A stretch of DNA of 64,000 nt from Kribbella pratensis (GCF_004366075.1 NZ_SODU01000002.1:1488758-1552757); one strand, 5' to 3'. Shown: positions 18,767 through 27,194, counted from the stretch's first letter. The notes: generated by a model not told the origin, from the sequence alone. Made by a program: numbers and translations.

Positions 18767-19189
18767 TGCGTCGAGGATCAGGGTCACGGGTCCGTCGTTG
18801 GTGAGGGCAACGTCCATGTGGGCTCCGAAGACGCCGCGTTCGACCTTGGCGCCCAGGGACTCGAGGGCGGTGCAGAAAGAGTTGTAGAGGGGCTCGGAGA
18901 CCGGGCCGGGGGCGGCGGCGTTCCAGGAGGGGCGGCGGCCCTTGCGGGTGTCGGCGTACAGGGTGAACTGGCTGATGGCGAGGATCGGGGCCTGTTCGTC
19001 GGCGGCGGAGCGTTCGTCGTGGAGGATGCGGAGGGTCCAGATCTTCGCGGCCAGCGCGGCGGCCTTCTCGGGGGTGTCGTCGTGGGTGACGCCGAGCAGG
19101 ACCACCAGCCCGGGCCCGTCGATCGCCCCGACCACCTCGCCGTCCACCGTGACCGACGCCCGGCTGACTCGCTGTACTACGGCTCTCAT
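18764..19189 (-). CDS. dtd: D-aminoacyl-tRNA deacylase
   Basis: It hydrolyses D-aminoacyl-tRNAs (and glycyl-tRNA-Ala) as a proofreading step. The 141-residue protein starts [13 protein letters not shown] and carries both catalytic signatures, SQFTLYAD and the C-terminal TNDGPVT. The start at 19189 gives the canonical N-terminus; an upstream in-frame ATG would add 12 residues foreign to the family. It is divergent from the BKACE gene. Confidence 0.96.
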   Translation of the reverse strand: MRAVVQRVSRASVTVDGEVVGAIDGPGLVVLLGVTHDDTPEKAAALAAKIWTLRILHDERSAADEQAPILAISQFTLYADTRKGRRPSWNAAAPGPVSEPLYNSFCTALESLGAKVERGVFGAHMDVALTNDGPVTLILDA

Positions 19190-19281
19190 GACCACATCTT
19201 CTCGTGCGGGAGATCGTCCGGTCATCGGACCCTCCGACCGGCAAATATCCGTTTCGAGATGCGATCTGGCAGGATTCGTCC

Positions 19282-20106
19282 ATGGCGTCGACTCTGATCA
19301 CTGTTGCTCCCACCGGTGCCGAGACCGCGAAGGCGGACTGTCAGGCGTTGCCGACCACGCTCGACGAGCTGGTCGAGACGGCGAAGCGCTGCGAGGCCGC
19401 GGGGGCGGCGATGATCCACATCCACATTCGCGACGGTGAGCACAAGCCCACGCTGGACCTCGGCCGGCTGACCGAGACCGTCGCGGCGGTCCGGGAGAAC
19501 ACCGCGCTGATCGTGCAGCTCTCGACGGGCGGTGCCGTCACCGATCCGTACGAGGATCGCCTCCGCGTGCTGGACGCCGTACCCGACTCCTGCTCGCTGA
19601 CCATGGGCACGGTCAACTTCGGCGACGACGTGTTCATGAACCCGTGGCCGTTCGTCACGCAGCTGTTCCAGCTCACGCAGGAGCGCGAGGTCGTTCCCGA
19701 GTTCGAGCTGTTCGACCTCGGCCACGTCGCCGCACTGCACCGGCTCCTCGACAAGTACGGCCTGCCGTACGGCGGACGCGTGCACTGCGACCTGGTGATG
19801 GGCGTCCCCGGCGGCATGCCCGGTACGGCGGACGCACTCGTCGCCGCCGTCAACGCGCTCCCCGACGCCGTCACATCCTGGTCCGCCACCGGCATCGGCC
19901 GTACGTCGTTGACCGTCGCGCTGGCCGCACTGTCGAAGGGCGGCAACCTCCGCGTCGGCATGGAGGACACGCTGACGCTGGCGAAGGGGCACCCGGTCAC
20001 GCACAACGCCGAACTGGTCGAACGCGCCGCCGCCCTGGCGACCCTCGCTCAGCGCCCGCCGATGTCCCCGGACGAGGCCCGCGACCTTCTCAAGGTGAAG
20101 AAGTAG
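19282..20106 (+). CDS. 3-keto-5-aminohexanoate cleavage (BKACE) family enzyme
   Basis: A 274-residue TIM-barrel enzyme of the DUF849/BKACE family, which condenses a beta-keto acid with acetyl-CoA to give acetoacetate and a new CoA ester. Zinc-ligand histidines are in MIHIHIRD, and [14 protein letters not shown] and RVGMEDT are family signatures. The ATG at 19282 follows AGGA and gives the normal N-terminus ([11 protein letters not shown]). No lysine-fermentation genes are nearby, so the beta-keto acid substrate is unknown. Its last 58 bp overlap the convergent membrane-protein gene. Confidence 0.9.
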   Translation: MASTLITVAPTGAETAKADCQALPTTLDELVETAKRCEAAGAAMIHIHIRDGEHKPTLDLGRLTETVAAVRENTALIVQLSTGGAVTDPYEDRLRVLDAVPDSCSLTMGTVNFGDDVFMNPWPFVTQLFQLTQEREVVPEFELFDLGHVAALHRLLDKYGLPYGGRVHCDLVMGVPGGMPGTADALVAAVNALPDAVTSWSATGIGRTSLTVALAALSKGGNLRVGMEDTLTLAKGHPVTHNAELVERAAALATLAQRPPMSPDEARDLLKVKK

Positions 20107-20489
20107 CCGGCGATCCCGGTCACGATGATCGTTGCCTCCAGCAATAGCCAGTCGCGGAGGTAGTCGCGGGCGAGCACGGTCGAGTTCGTACCTTTGCCCT
20201 GCCGCAGTAGTAGCGGCACGGCGATCAGGCTGGTGATCCCGACGTACAGCAAGGTCGTCCGCACCGCGCCGACCGTTCGGTGCCGATCGGGCCCGGCCGA
20301 CCATCGAACGAAGAGCCAGCCGACGCCGACGGTCAGCGGCACCAGGAAGAAGTCGTCGGCCACGACGGCCCCGCCCAGCCAGATCGGCAGTCGGATCAGC
20401 GCTGGTAGCTCCAGGGCGCTGAGCAGCAGCCAGAGTCCCCACAGTCCGACACCGACACCGGCGACGGCCAAACCGATCCGGGTCTTCAC
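20049..20489 (-). CDS. Small membrane protein coupled to the molybdopterin protein
   Basis: A 146-residue protein with about four hydrophobic helices (near 4-22, 30-55, 78-95, 112-130) and a basic tail. The GTG at 20489 overlaps the stop of the upstream molybdopterin-protein gene (GTGA), so translation is coupled and the two probably work together. An upstream in-frame ATG at 20516 would add nine residues inside that gene. No family is recognised; a membrane subunit for the redox protein is inference. The C-terminal 19 codons overlap the BKACE gene on the other strand. Confidence 0.72.
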   Translation of the reverse strand: MKTRIGLAVAGVGVGLWGLWLLLSALELPALIRLPIWLGGAVVADDFFLVPLTVGVGWLFVRWSAGPDRHRTVGAVRTTLLYVGITSLIAVPLLLRQGKGTNSTVLARDYLRDWLLLEATIIVTGIAGYFFTLRRSRASSGDIGGR

Positions 20490-21637
20490 GAGATGACCTC
20501 CAGTCGATGCACCCACTTGCTCTGCAGGACCCCGGGCCGATTGGGCGCGATGACTCGCGCAGGGAACCCGTGGTCGAGCGCAAGCTCACCGCCGTTCAGC
20601 CGGAGCGCGAGCAGTGTCAGCGGATCAGCGGCGAAATCCGGTGGCAGCTCGCTCGTCGCGTAGAACCCGCCCTTCTCCATCGAGACGACCCGCACTCTCG
20701 AATGCGCCGGGGCTCCGGACAGTTCGAGCAGGTCCCGGATCCGGATGCCCTCCCAGCGGGCGCCTTGGCTCCAGCCCTCGACGCAGGCGATCGGCAGCTC
20801 GGAGCGGCTCTGCGGCAGCGCCCGTAGTTCGTCCAGCGCGTAGGAGAGCTGCTGCGGTCCCGTGATCATGAAGCGCCAGTTCTCGTCGATTCCGGTGACG
20901 CCGGCGGCTTCCGCCGTACGGTTCACCGGCAGGCCTTGGGGTCCGATGTTCGGCTTCCGCGGCGCCAGGACGGCGACCGGACCGAACGCCGGGACCGACT
21001 GCCCGACCGACGTGATGCCGACGAGGGTCGCGGCGCCGGCCACCGTCCGGAACAGCCCGCGCCGGGTGAGCCCGGTGATTGCCGGCGGCAATGAGTCAGG
21101 CACCTTCTCGGCCGTACGCCGCCAGTTCGCGCGGATCAACGGGAGCTTGACGGCGAGGTGGACCAGCAGGGCGCCGACGATGATCCACGCCAGCGCGTAG
21201 TGGGTCTGCCGGAACGGGAACGGCCACGGGTACCACTGCAGGGTGTTGATGAAGCCGATGAACAACTCGAGTGCCATCGCCGAAACCAGCACCAGGATCG
21301 ACGCCCGCTCCAGCATCGTCGCGAGCGCCTTTCGGCTCGGCGGCCACGGCGGCTTCGCGAACAGCTTCGGGTAGACCGTCCACAACTTCGCCAGCAGCAA
21401 CGGAACCGCGACGGTCCCGCTCAGCACGTGCAGTCCCTGAGTCACGCGGTACAGCGAGGCCGGACGGCTGGGGATCGGCAGCCAGCTCGGGGTGTCCTGG
21501 GCGAAGTGGCTGTAGAGACCGGTCAGGAAGCAGATCGTCACAGCGACCGCGAGCCAGCGGCCGATGACCGTCGCCACCCGCGGGTGGTGCAGCGGCGACG
21601 GGAACGACTTCTCCGTCGGAGGTGCCGGGAGCTTCAT
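20486..21637 (-). CDS. Membrane cytochrome b561-like / sulfite-oxidase-type molybdopterin fusion
   Basis: A 383-residue protein. The N-terminal half (about 25-175) has four or five helices with histidines placed as in diheme b-type modules (GLHVLSG, QTHYALAW, VHLAVK). A linker with a second hydrophobic stretch (TRRGLFRTVAGAATLVGI) leads to a C-terminal molybdopterin domain of the sulfite oxidase type, with the likely Mo-ligand Cys in IACVEGWSQGARWEG and the C-terminal HGFPARVIAP loop. It would pass electrons between a periplasmic molybdenum site and the quinone pool. The substrate is unknown; MsrP-like reductase or sulfite dehydrogenase are options. Confidence 0.85.
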   Translation of the reverse strand: MKLPAPPTEKSFPSPLHHPRVATVIGRWLAVAVTICFLTGLYSHFAQDTPSWLPIPSRPASLYRVTQGLHVLSGTVAVPLLLAKLWTVYPKLFAKPPWPPSRKALATMLERASILVLVSAMALELFIGFINTLQWYPWPFPFRQTHYALAWIIVGALLVHLAVKLPLIRANWRRTAEKVPDSLPPAITGLTRRGLFRTVAGAATLVGITSVGQSVPAFGPVAVLAPRKPNIGPQGLPVNRTAEAAGVTGIDENWRFMITGPQQLSYALDELRALPQSRSELPIACVEGWSQGARWEGIRIRDLLELSGAPAHSRVRVVSMEKGGFYATSELPPDFAADPLTLLALRLNGGELALDHGFPARVIAPNRPGVLQSKWVHRLEVIS

Positions 21638-21799
21638 GTTTCTACTACAACCCAGCCGGAGACGTGTGGACGGCGTACGGCGGTTACTGCTCGCGAACGG
21701 CGTACCCGGAACCAGTTATCCACAGGTCTGCGTCTGTACCGGAGTTGGTGGCACCGGTCGGGGCATACTCTGGGCAAACTTGATGGAAGGAGTGGCGGA

Positions 21800-22357
21800 G
21801 TGAAGACGCAGGAGCGGTCGTTCGACGATGACGAGCGGGCGATGGCCGATCTGGCCGAGGTCGTCGACTGGCGACCGATCTGGGGGCCGCCGGCCACCGG
21901 CATGGACGCGATCCGTGCCCTGGTCAACCGCGTCACCGATGCCACCGGCTGGCGTCCCTGGGCGCCGGGGACCATCGATCCTGATCGGTACACCTGGGGC
22001 CTGGTCACCCAGCGCGAGACGGTGATGCTCGTGCTGCCGGACGCCGTACTGCCGGAGTCGCCGCGGAGCGGCTGGTCGGCGTACGAGATCGGTTCGTCGG
22101 AGCTGCCGCAGGCCGAGGAAGGCCTCGACGCGCACTGGCCCGGCCAGCTCGAGATCGCCCGTCGCTACTGGGGTCCGCCGGTGTACGTCGGGCCCGGCGA
22201 CGACCTACGCATTCCGCCGGAGTGGCGCGGCCGCCGCCGGCACTTGGCGGTCTGGCTGCGGCCCGGAGCCGAGTTCCACCTGTACGCGTCCCAGCCGGGG
22301 CCGGAGGACACCGCGGCCGGTTTCGGATATTCCGTCTATGCCAACGAGGTGGCCTGA
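21800..22357 (+). CDS. Unrecognised protein, first gene of a pair
   Basis: A 185-residue soluble, acidic, Trp/Pro-rich protein (WRPIWGPPATGMD, WRPWAPGTIDPD, RRYWGPPVYVGPGDD). It has no signal peptide or membrane helix, and no family is recognised. GGAAGGAG lies 7 nt before the GTG start and TACTCT is about 30 nt upstream as a possible -10. Its stop overlaps the ATG of the acidic repeat protein by one base (TGATG), so the two are co-expressed and probably co-functional. Confidence 0.75.
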   Translation: MKTQERSFDDDERAMADLAEVVDWRPIWGPPATGMDAIRALVNRVTDATGWRPWAPGTIDPDRYTWGLVTQRETVMLVLPDAVLPESPRSGWSAYEIGSSELPQAEEGLDAHWPGQLEIARRYWGPPVYVGPGDDLRIPPEWRGRRRHLAVWLRPGAEFHLYASQPGPEDTAAGFGYSVYANEVA

Positions 22358-24063
22358 TGGCTGAGGATCAACTTGAAGCGGAAGACCTCCTGCGCATTCT
22401 GGTCAGGGAGTTCAAGCGCTACAAGGACTTCGGGCAGAACGTCTGGAACCGCCTGACGTCGCGGCAGCGACGCCGGGTGGGGATCGAGACGGGAGTCATC
22501 CGGGACCGCTGGGGCCCCGACCCTCGGTCGAACGAAGATCCCCGTGATCGCACCGCCCGGTTGGAGCGCGAGGCCGCGCGGGCGGAGGAACAGGTCCGCG
22601 ATCTCGAGTCGCAGAACGAGAACCTGCGCGGCGACGTCGACCGCCTGCAGCAGCAGAACCGGGACCGCGACCAGGACCTGAACAACGACCGCGACCGGGA
22701 CGGGATCGACGATCGGGTCGAGAACCGGACCGATCTCGATCGCGACCACCGCGACGACGCGACCGAGCGGCGGGACGAGGCCGCCGAGGAGCTCGACAAC
22801 GCGAACGACCGCGACGGCGACGGCGTCGACGACTCGGTCGAGCGCCGCGAGGACGAACGCGCACGCGAGGACGACGAGCGCCGTAAGCGGGAAGAACGGG
22901 AGAGCCAACAGGATCGCGCGGACGGAGTCGACCCGGTCACCGCTGGGGCGGCAGCCGGCGCGGTGGCCGGGGCCTCGGAACTCGCCGACGAACAGAACGC
23001 TGGTGACCGGCAGGAGGACCTCGAGGCGGACAGGCAGTCGACGGTCGACGCGGACAACGCGCTCGACGAGTCGACGGTCGATGCGGACAACGCGGTGGAC
23101 GATCCGTCGGCCGAGGCGGACAACGTGCGTCAGACGGAGCCTGCTGCGGAGCAGGAGGGCGTCGATCCGCACGTGGCGGAGGAGGGGGCGCTCGGCAACG
23201 ACGAACGGTTCCAGCAGAACGACCTCGAGCAGGCCGGCCAGCAGACGGCCCCCACCCTCGACGCGGACAACGAGCTCAACGAGCCGGCAGCCGACGCGGA
23301 CAACGCGCTCGACGAGTCGACGGTCGATGCGGACAACGCGGTGGACGATCCGTCGGCCGAGGCGGACAACGTGCGCCAGACCGAGCCTGCTGCGGAGGAG
23401 ACCGACGTCGATCAGTCAGCCGAACAGAGCTCGCCCGGCGCGACCAACGAGCGGGTGGTCGAGTGGGACACCGAGCGGGACGGTTCGCACATTGAGCTGG
23501 ACTCCGACCAGGAGTGGGACGGGACCGTCTACCAGACCGGCGAGAACGGTCCGAGTGTGACCATCAACGGCGGGCAGCAGGGACAGGAGCAGTCCGCCCC
23601 GGATGTAGAAGGCCAGGAGCAGGGCGGATCCCAGTCGGCGGAGGCGGTCAACCTCGACCGGGTCGAGGGGCAGACCTTCACCGTCGGACAGAACGGAGTC
23701 CAGTTCGCGGACCAGAACCAAGCGTCCCCCGCCACCGAGGGCCCATCGACCAGCCAGGCGCAGGGCACGCAGTGGCGTCCGCCGGAGCGGGCAGCCGAGG
23801 ACCCGGCGATCGCCGAGGCACGAGAGACCCAGGGGGACAAGCAGCAGCGCGGTCCCGGCAAGGATCTCCCGCCACACGAGCAGGCGCAGTTCCACCACAC
23901 TCGAGGAGACCAGGAGCCGCTCAGCAAGGTCGACCCCAAGAACGCGGCTCTCGCAACCAACGACCGCCCCGGCACTCCAGCCGCGCAACGCGGCCAGGAC
24001 CGCGACCGCGGCGGCCGAGGCAACGACGGCCGAGGCGGCGACGGCGGCCGCGACTTCCGATGA
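22357..24063 (+). CDS. Acidic repeat protein with DxDxDG calcium-loop-like motifs
   Basis: A 568-residue, extremely hydrophilic, acidic protein of unknown function. Residues 1-55 form a compact basic helical domain (LLRILVREFKRYKDFGQNVW). A coiled-coil stretch spans about 63-105. Two DRDxDGxDD motifs (about 111-119 and 151-159) resemble thrombospondin-type-3/EF-hand calcium loops. A short Ala/Gly-rich segment lies near 195-208. A 35-residue unit of ADN-containing steps is repeated at about 231-265 and 313-347, and the C-terminus is Gln/Arg/Gly-rich. No signal peptide is seen, so it is presumably cytoplasmic. It overlaps the upstream gene by one base. Confidence 0.75.
   Translation: MAEDQLEAEDLLRILVREFKRYKDFGQNVWNRLTSRQRRRVGIETGVIRDRWGPDPRSNEDPRDRTARLEREAARAEEQVRDLESQNENLRGDVDRLQQQNRDRDQDLNNDRDRDGIDDRVENRTDLDRDHRDDATERRDEAAEELDNANDRDGDGVDDSVERREDERAREDDERRKREERESQQDRADGVDPVTAGAAAGAVAGASELADEQNAGDRQEDLEADRQSTVDADNALDESTVDADNAVDDPSAEADNVRQTEPAAEQEGVDPHVAEEGALGNDERFQQNDLEQAGQQTAPTLDADNELNEPAADADNALDESTVDADNAVDDPSAEADNVRQTEPAAEETDVDQSAEQSSPGATNERVVEWDTERDGSHIELDSDQEWDGTVYQTGENGPSVTINGGQQGQEQSAPDVEGQEQGGSQSAEAVNLDRVEGQTFTVGQNGVQFADQNQASPATEGPSTSQAQGTQWRPPERAAEDPAIAEARETQGDKQQRGPGKDLPPHEQAQFHHTRGDQEPLSKVDPKNAALATNDRPGTPAAQRGQDRDRGGRGNDGRGGDGGRDFR
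23047..23397 (+). repeat. Two 105-bp near-identical direct repeats within a gene
   Basis: Copies at 23047-23151 and 23293-23397 start GACGCGGACAACGCGCTCG and differ at only two synonymous positions that I can see. A degenerate third unit (LDADNELNEPA) lies just before the second copy. The near identity at silent sites points to recent duplication or ongoing gene conversion. Confidence 0.9.
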
Positions 24064-24076
24064 CCCAGCTACAACA

Positions 24077-24119
24077 ACAGCAAGGTCCGCGGGCTATCGG
24101 CGTCCGCGGACCGTGCTGT
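24077..24119. terminator. Bidirectional hairpin between convergent genes
   Basis: GGTCCGCGG (24084-24092) pairs perfectly with 24104-24112, extended outside by ACAGCA (24077-24082) and TGCTGT (24114-24119). It separates the acidic repeat gene from the convergent DsrE gene, whose stop codon touches it. Confidence 0.75.
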
Positions 24120-24481
24120 CAGTAGACGATTGCTTGGGTGTTGTCCGTGAGGATTTCTTCGGTGAAGGCGGGGGCGCCGGCGATGCGGGTGCCGGGGCGG
24201 AGGTCGGAGTCGGTGAGGTCGCGGCGCTTGGCGCACTGGGTGCAGACGGTGAGTTGACCGCCTTCGAGGACTGCGGTGAGCAGGTCGGCGAGGGGCGCAG
24301 CGTGCGGGAGTTCGAAGGCTTCCGCGCGCCCGGGGACGGCGAACCAAACGGCCTCACCGGTCAGCCACAGGGAGACCGTGGCACCGGTCGCGACCGCGGT
24401 GGCGGCGACGGTGAAGGCCTGGTTGGCGCGCTCGGGCTCCTCGGCGCCTGCGGTCAGTTTGATCACCAGCGTGCGGGACAT
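24119..24481 (-). CDS. DsrE-family protein
   Basis: A 120-residue protein with the DsrE/F fold, beginning MSRTLVIKLTAGAEEPERANQAF, a typical flavodoxin-like first strand and helix. A CTQCAKRRDL segment near 79-88 carries a Cys pair where sulfur-relay DsrE proteins have a persulfide Cys. The TADLLTAV-like helix (PLADLLTAVLEGGQ) precedes it. It may transfer or sense sulfur, or be a general peroxiredoxin-like regulator; the family is diverse. ATG 24481 is chosen; a GTG directly before it is equally possible. Confidence 0.82.
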   Translation of the reverse strand: MSRTLVIKLTAGAEEPERANQAFTVAATAVATGATVSLWLTGEAVWFAVPGRAEAFELPHAAPLADLLTAVLEGGQLTVCTQCAKRRDLTDSDLRPGTRIAGAPAFTEEILTDNTQAIVY

Positions 24482-24517
24482 CACGCCACCGTAGCCGAAA
24501 CCGCCGTACCCATCCTC

Positions 24518-24523
24518 TAGACT
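24518..24523 (+). promoter_or_regulatory. -10 element of the small membrane protein/nitrobindin operon
   Basis: TAGACT lies 7 nt before the GTG at 24531 with no Shine-Dalgarno between, so a leaderless mRNA is predicted. This supports the 35-codon frame that follows as a real gene. Confidence 0.6.
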
Positions 24524-24530
24524 GACCAAC

Positions 24531-24638
24531 GTGCTGCACGTCGTCTTCACCACGCTGCTGGTCCTGGTCTGTGTGTTCATGGGCTGGTTCTCGGCATTCG
24601 TCGTCTACCGGCTGTATCGCGGCCGTAGTGCGAACTGA
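24531..24638 (+). CDS. Tiny single-helix membrane protein (35 aa)
   Basis: A 35-residue protein: a hydrophobic helix (VVFTTLLVLVCVFMGWFSAF, about 4-23) with a basic C-terminal tail (VVYRLYRGRSAN). It starts at a GTG 7 nt after a TANNNT hexamer and ends 8 bp before the nitrobindin ATG, so it is the first gene of a two-gene transcript. The helix is compact and the positive-inside tail suggests a C-in topology. The function is unknown; it may anchor or regulate a partner. Confidence 0.6.
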   Translation: MLHVVFTTLLVLVCVFMGWFSAFVVYRLYRGRSAN

Positions 24639-24646
24639 GTGACCCC

Positions 24647-25141
24647 ATGGCGTTCGAGATCCCGCAGGACCTGCACCCCGATCTGATCCCGCTCGCGTGG
24701 CTGCTCGGTCGCTGGGAGGGCCGGGGGCACGGTGACTACCCGACCATCGAGAAGTTCGAGTTCGGGCAGCAGATCGACTTCACCCACAACGGCAAGCCGT
24801 ACCTGCACTACGTCAGCCAGACCTTCGTGGTCGGCGAGGACGGCACCAAGGAGCGTCCGCTCGCCGTCGAGACCGGGTTCTGGCGTCCGCAGCCGGACAA
24901 CAAGGTCGAGGTCATCCTCGCGCACCCGACAGGCATCGCCGAGATCTGGTACGGCGACATCGACGGCGCGAAGATCGAGCTGCAGACCGATGTGGTGGCG
25001 CGCACCGTCACGGCCAAGGAAGTCACCGCCGGCCACCGCCTCTACGGTCTCGTCAACGGCGAGCTCCTGTGGGCCTACGACATGGCCGCCGAAGGCCAGG
25101 CCCTGCAGCCCCACCTCTGGGCGACCCTCGTCCGGTCCTAA
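24647..25141 (+). CDS. Nitrobindin-family heme-binding beta-barrel protein
   Basis: A 164-residue FABP-like ten-stranded barrel. The nitrobindin signature GRWEGRGHGDYPTIEKF is at about 21-37, and the likely proximal heme-ligand His is in LQPHLWATL near the C-terminus. ILAHPTGIAEIWYG is a conserved strand pair. Actinobacterial nitrobindins bind ferric heme and isomerise peroxynitrite to nitrate. It follows the 35-residue membrane protein by 8 bp. The C-terminus overlaps the convergent response regulator by 4 bp. Confidence 0.92.
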   Translation: MAFEIPQDLHPDLIPLAWLLGRWEGRGHGDYPTIEKFEFGQQIDFTHNGKPYLHYVSQTFVVGEDGTKERPLAVETGFWRPQPDNKVEVILAHPTGIAEIWYGDIDGAKIELQTDVVARTVTAKEVTAGHRLYGLVNGELLWAYDMAAEGQALQPHLWATLVRS

Positions 25142-25815
25142 CTCTCCGACACCCAGGAGTACTCGACTTTCGGGCGGCCGCTGCGGCCGTCGTAGCGCTG
25201 CGTACGGAGCGCCTGCCCTTGATCGGCGAGGTGTTCCAGGTACCTGCGGGCGGTGATCCGCGAGGTGCCGAGCGACGTCGCCACCTCCTCCGCGGTCCAG
25301 CCCTCGCGATCGGCGAGGAGCTGTACGACGCGGTCGAGCACACCTCCCGCGAGACCCTTCGGTACCGACGAGGTCGTTGCTGGATGCAACAGCCGGTCCA
25401 CCTCGTCCTGATCCGCGACGACCTGGCCGGCCTCGGCAGCGCGGCGTTGGCGTGCGTACGCCGACAGCCGGTCCCGCAAGGTCTCGAACGCGAACGGCTT
25501 CAGCACGTACTGAACGACCCCGATCCGTGCGGCCGCCTGCACCGCCGCGACCTCGCGCGCCGACGTCACCGCGACCACGTCCGTTTGATTGCCAAGGGCC
25601 CGCATCCGCCGTACGACGTCCAGCCCGTGCCCGTCCGGCAGGTGCATGTCGAGCAGTACGACGTCGACGTTGCCCCGCGCAAGCACCTGCAGTGCGCGCC
25701 CCGCCGTACCGGAGACTCCCACGCAGGTGAAGCCGGGCAGGCGTTCGACGTACGTGCGATGTGCTTCCGCTGCGACCGGATCGTCCTCGACGACGAGTAC
25801 GCGTAGGTCAGGCAC
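25138..25815 (-). CDS. CitB/DcuR-type response regulator
   Basis: A 225-residue regulator. The receiver domain (1-120) has the acidic pair ED in LVVEDD, phospho-acceptor D56 in VVLLDMHLP and Lys in VLKPFAF. The C-terminal HTH (about 160-215) reads TAEEVATSLGTSRITARRYLEHL. It would be phosphorylated by the kinase encoded just upstream; its GTG lies 8 bp inside that gene. The target is most likely the divergent C4-dicarboxylate transporter gene dctA. Confidence 0.93.
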   Translation of the reverse strand: MPDLRVLVVEDDPVAAEAHRTYVERLPGFTCVGVSGTAGRALQVLARGNVDVVLLDMHLPDGHGLDVVRRMRALGNQTDVVAVTSAREVAAVQAAARIGVVQYVLKPFAFETLRDRLSAYARQRRAAEAGQVVADQDEVDRLLHPATTSSVPKGLAGGVLDRVVQLLADREGWTAEEVATSLGTSRITARRYLEHLADQGQALRTQRYDGRSGRPKVEYSWVSES

Positions 25816-27064
25816 TCGCGCCCACCGCCCGCGGCAACCGGACCCGCACGGTCAGTGCGGGTACTTCGTCCAGCTCGGAATCCGGATCGACCATCAGTGA
25901 ACCCTGCCACCGCTCGACCGTGCTCCGCACCAGCACGAGCCCCAGTCCGTGTCCCGGCTCCGCCTTCGTCGTCCACCCACGCTCGAACATGTGCGCCAAC
26001 TCCACCGACCCCAACTCGGCACCCGTGTTCGTCACGATCAGGTCCACTGCGTCCGCGGTCGTCGCCGCCCGGAACTCGACCTTCCGCGGCGCCGGACCGC
26101 CCCGCGCCGCCTCGATCGCGTTGTCCAGCAGGTTCCCGACCACGGTCACCACGTCCTGCGCCGGCAGCCGGGTGTTCAGCGCTTCGTGCCCGAGGTCGAG
26201 GGTCAGTACGACGCCGCGCTCCTGCGCCTGCGACAGCTTCGCCAGCAACAGCGAGGCCAGCACCGGATCGCCGACCGTGCCGACGACCCGATCCGTCATC
26301 GCCTGTGCGAACTGCAGCTCCGACACCGCGAACTCCCGCGCCCGTTCCGGTTTCCCGATCTCGATCAGGCTGACCACGGTGTGCAGCCGATTCGACGCCT
26401 CATGATTCTGTGCCTGCAGCGATTCCGCCAAACTCCGTACGGCGTCCAGCTCGCCGAGCAGCCGCTGCAACTGGGTGTGGTCCCGCAGCGTGACGATCCG
26501 CCCGCGCCCGGACGGCTGCTGGTTCACGACGACGACTCCTTGCGCGCCGAGGTGCAGCTCGTCGTACGCCGTCCGCCCGGTCCCTAGCAACTCGGCCAGA
26601 GCTGCACCGAGAGGGAGCTCCTCCAACGGCGTACCGGGTGCAACTTCGCGCAACCCGAGGAGCTGCAGCGCCTCGTCGTTCGCGAGCTGGACCCGGCCGT
26701 CGAGGTCCAGCAGGATCAGCCCTTCGCGGGCCGCGTGCAGGACGCCTTCGTAGAAGTCGAGCATCCGCGCCAGCGACTGCGTGCCCATGCCGCGCGTCGC
26801 GCGACGGACGCGCCAGGTGACGAGCGCGTTACCCGCGATCGCGACCCCGAGCATCAGGCTCGCGATCCCTAGCATCGAGCGCAGGTCGAGCCGGGCCAGC
26901 TCCCACCAGCTCGGTGCGGCCAGGCCGGTGGCCGCCGCGTCCCGGAGCGCCTGGGCGCGGGACCGGCTGACCATCACGATCCAGACCATCGCGATCAGGA
27001 CCGCGACCGTGACGCTCTGCAGCCAGAGAACCTGGCGGCGCAGCTCCCACGGACGGTGTCGCAT
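25808..27064 (-). CDS. CitA/DcuS-type sensor histidine kinase lacking a normal sensor domain
   Basis: A 418-residue kinase. Two membrane helices (about 12-33 and 62-83) are separated by only about 28 residues, whereas CitA/DcuS proteins normally carry an extracytoplasmic PAS/CACHE domain of about 130 residues there. A cytoplasmic PAS domain (about 100-195) follows, then the phospho-acceptor H221 in QNHEASNRLHTV, the N-box NLLDNAIEAA and the G-box GHGLGLVLV. It is coupled to its regulator and divergent from dctA. It may sense transport through DctA or a cytoplasmic ligand instead of external dicarboxylate; that is inference. Confidence 0.92.
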   Translation of the reverse strand: MRHRPWELRRQVLWLQSVTVAVLIAMVWIVMVSRSRAQALRDAAATGLAAPSWWELARLDLRSMLGIASLMLGVAIAGNALVTWRVRRATRGMGTQSLARMLDFYEGVLHAAREGLILLDLDGRVQLANDEALQLLGLREVAPGTPLEELPLGAALAELLGTGRTAYDELHLGAQGVVVVNQQPSGRGRIVTLRDHTQLQRLLGELDAVRSLAESLQAQNHEASNRLHTVVSLIEIGKPERAREFAVSELQFAQAMTDRVVGTVGDPVLASLLLAKLSQAQERGVVLTLDLGHEALNTRLPAQDVVTVVGNLLDNAIEAARGGPAPRKVEFRAATTADAVDLIVTNTGAELGSVELAHMFERGWTTKAEPGHGLGLVLVRSTVERWQGSLMVDPDSELDEVPALTVRVRLPRAVGASA

Positions 27065-27104
27065 GCGGACAGTTTGCCCCCAATCCGCCCCTGACTCGCA
27101 CTGC

Positions 27105-27140
27105 GAACGATATGAACGAAATGCGCACTTCTCCTGTGCG
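27105..27140. promoter_or_regulatory. Candidate response-regulator sites in the kinase/dctA divergent region
   Basis: Two adjacent 9-bp direct repeats, GAACGATAT (27105-27113) and GAACGAAAT (27114-27122), are followed by an inverted repeat GCGCAC/GTGCG (27124-27140). They sit about 55-90 bp before dctA, where an activator would bind. Confidence 0.45.
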
Positions 27141-27194
27141 TCACGTCACAGTTACCCACAACCCCTCCGCCAGGCCGATAAGGGAGTCCCACCA

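Noticed and set aside
21716-21725. DnaA-box-like TTATCCACA, with another (TTGTGGATAA) near 5225
   Set aside because: They are isolated, 16 kb apart, without dnaA, dnaN or an AT-rich stretch. No origin is supported.
23047-23397. Repeats that might be taken for a CRISPR or satellite array
   Set aside because: Only two long in-frame copies, encoding a protein repeat; no spacers and no cas genes.
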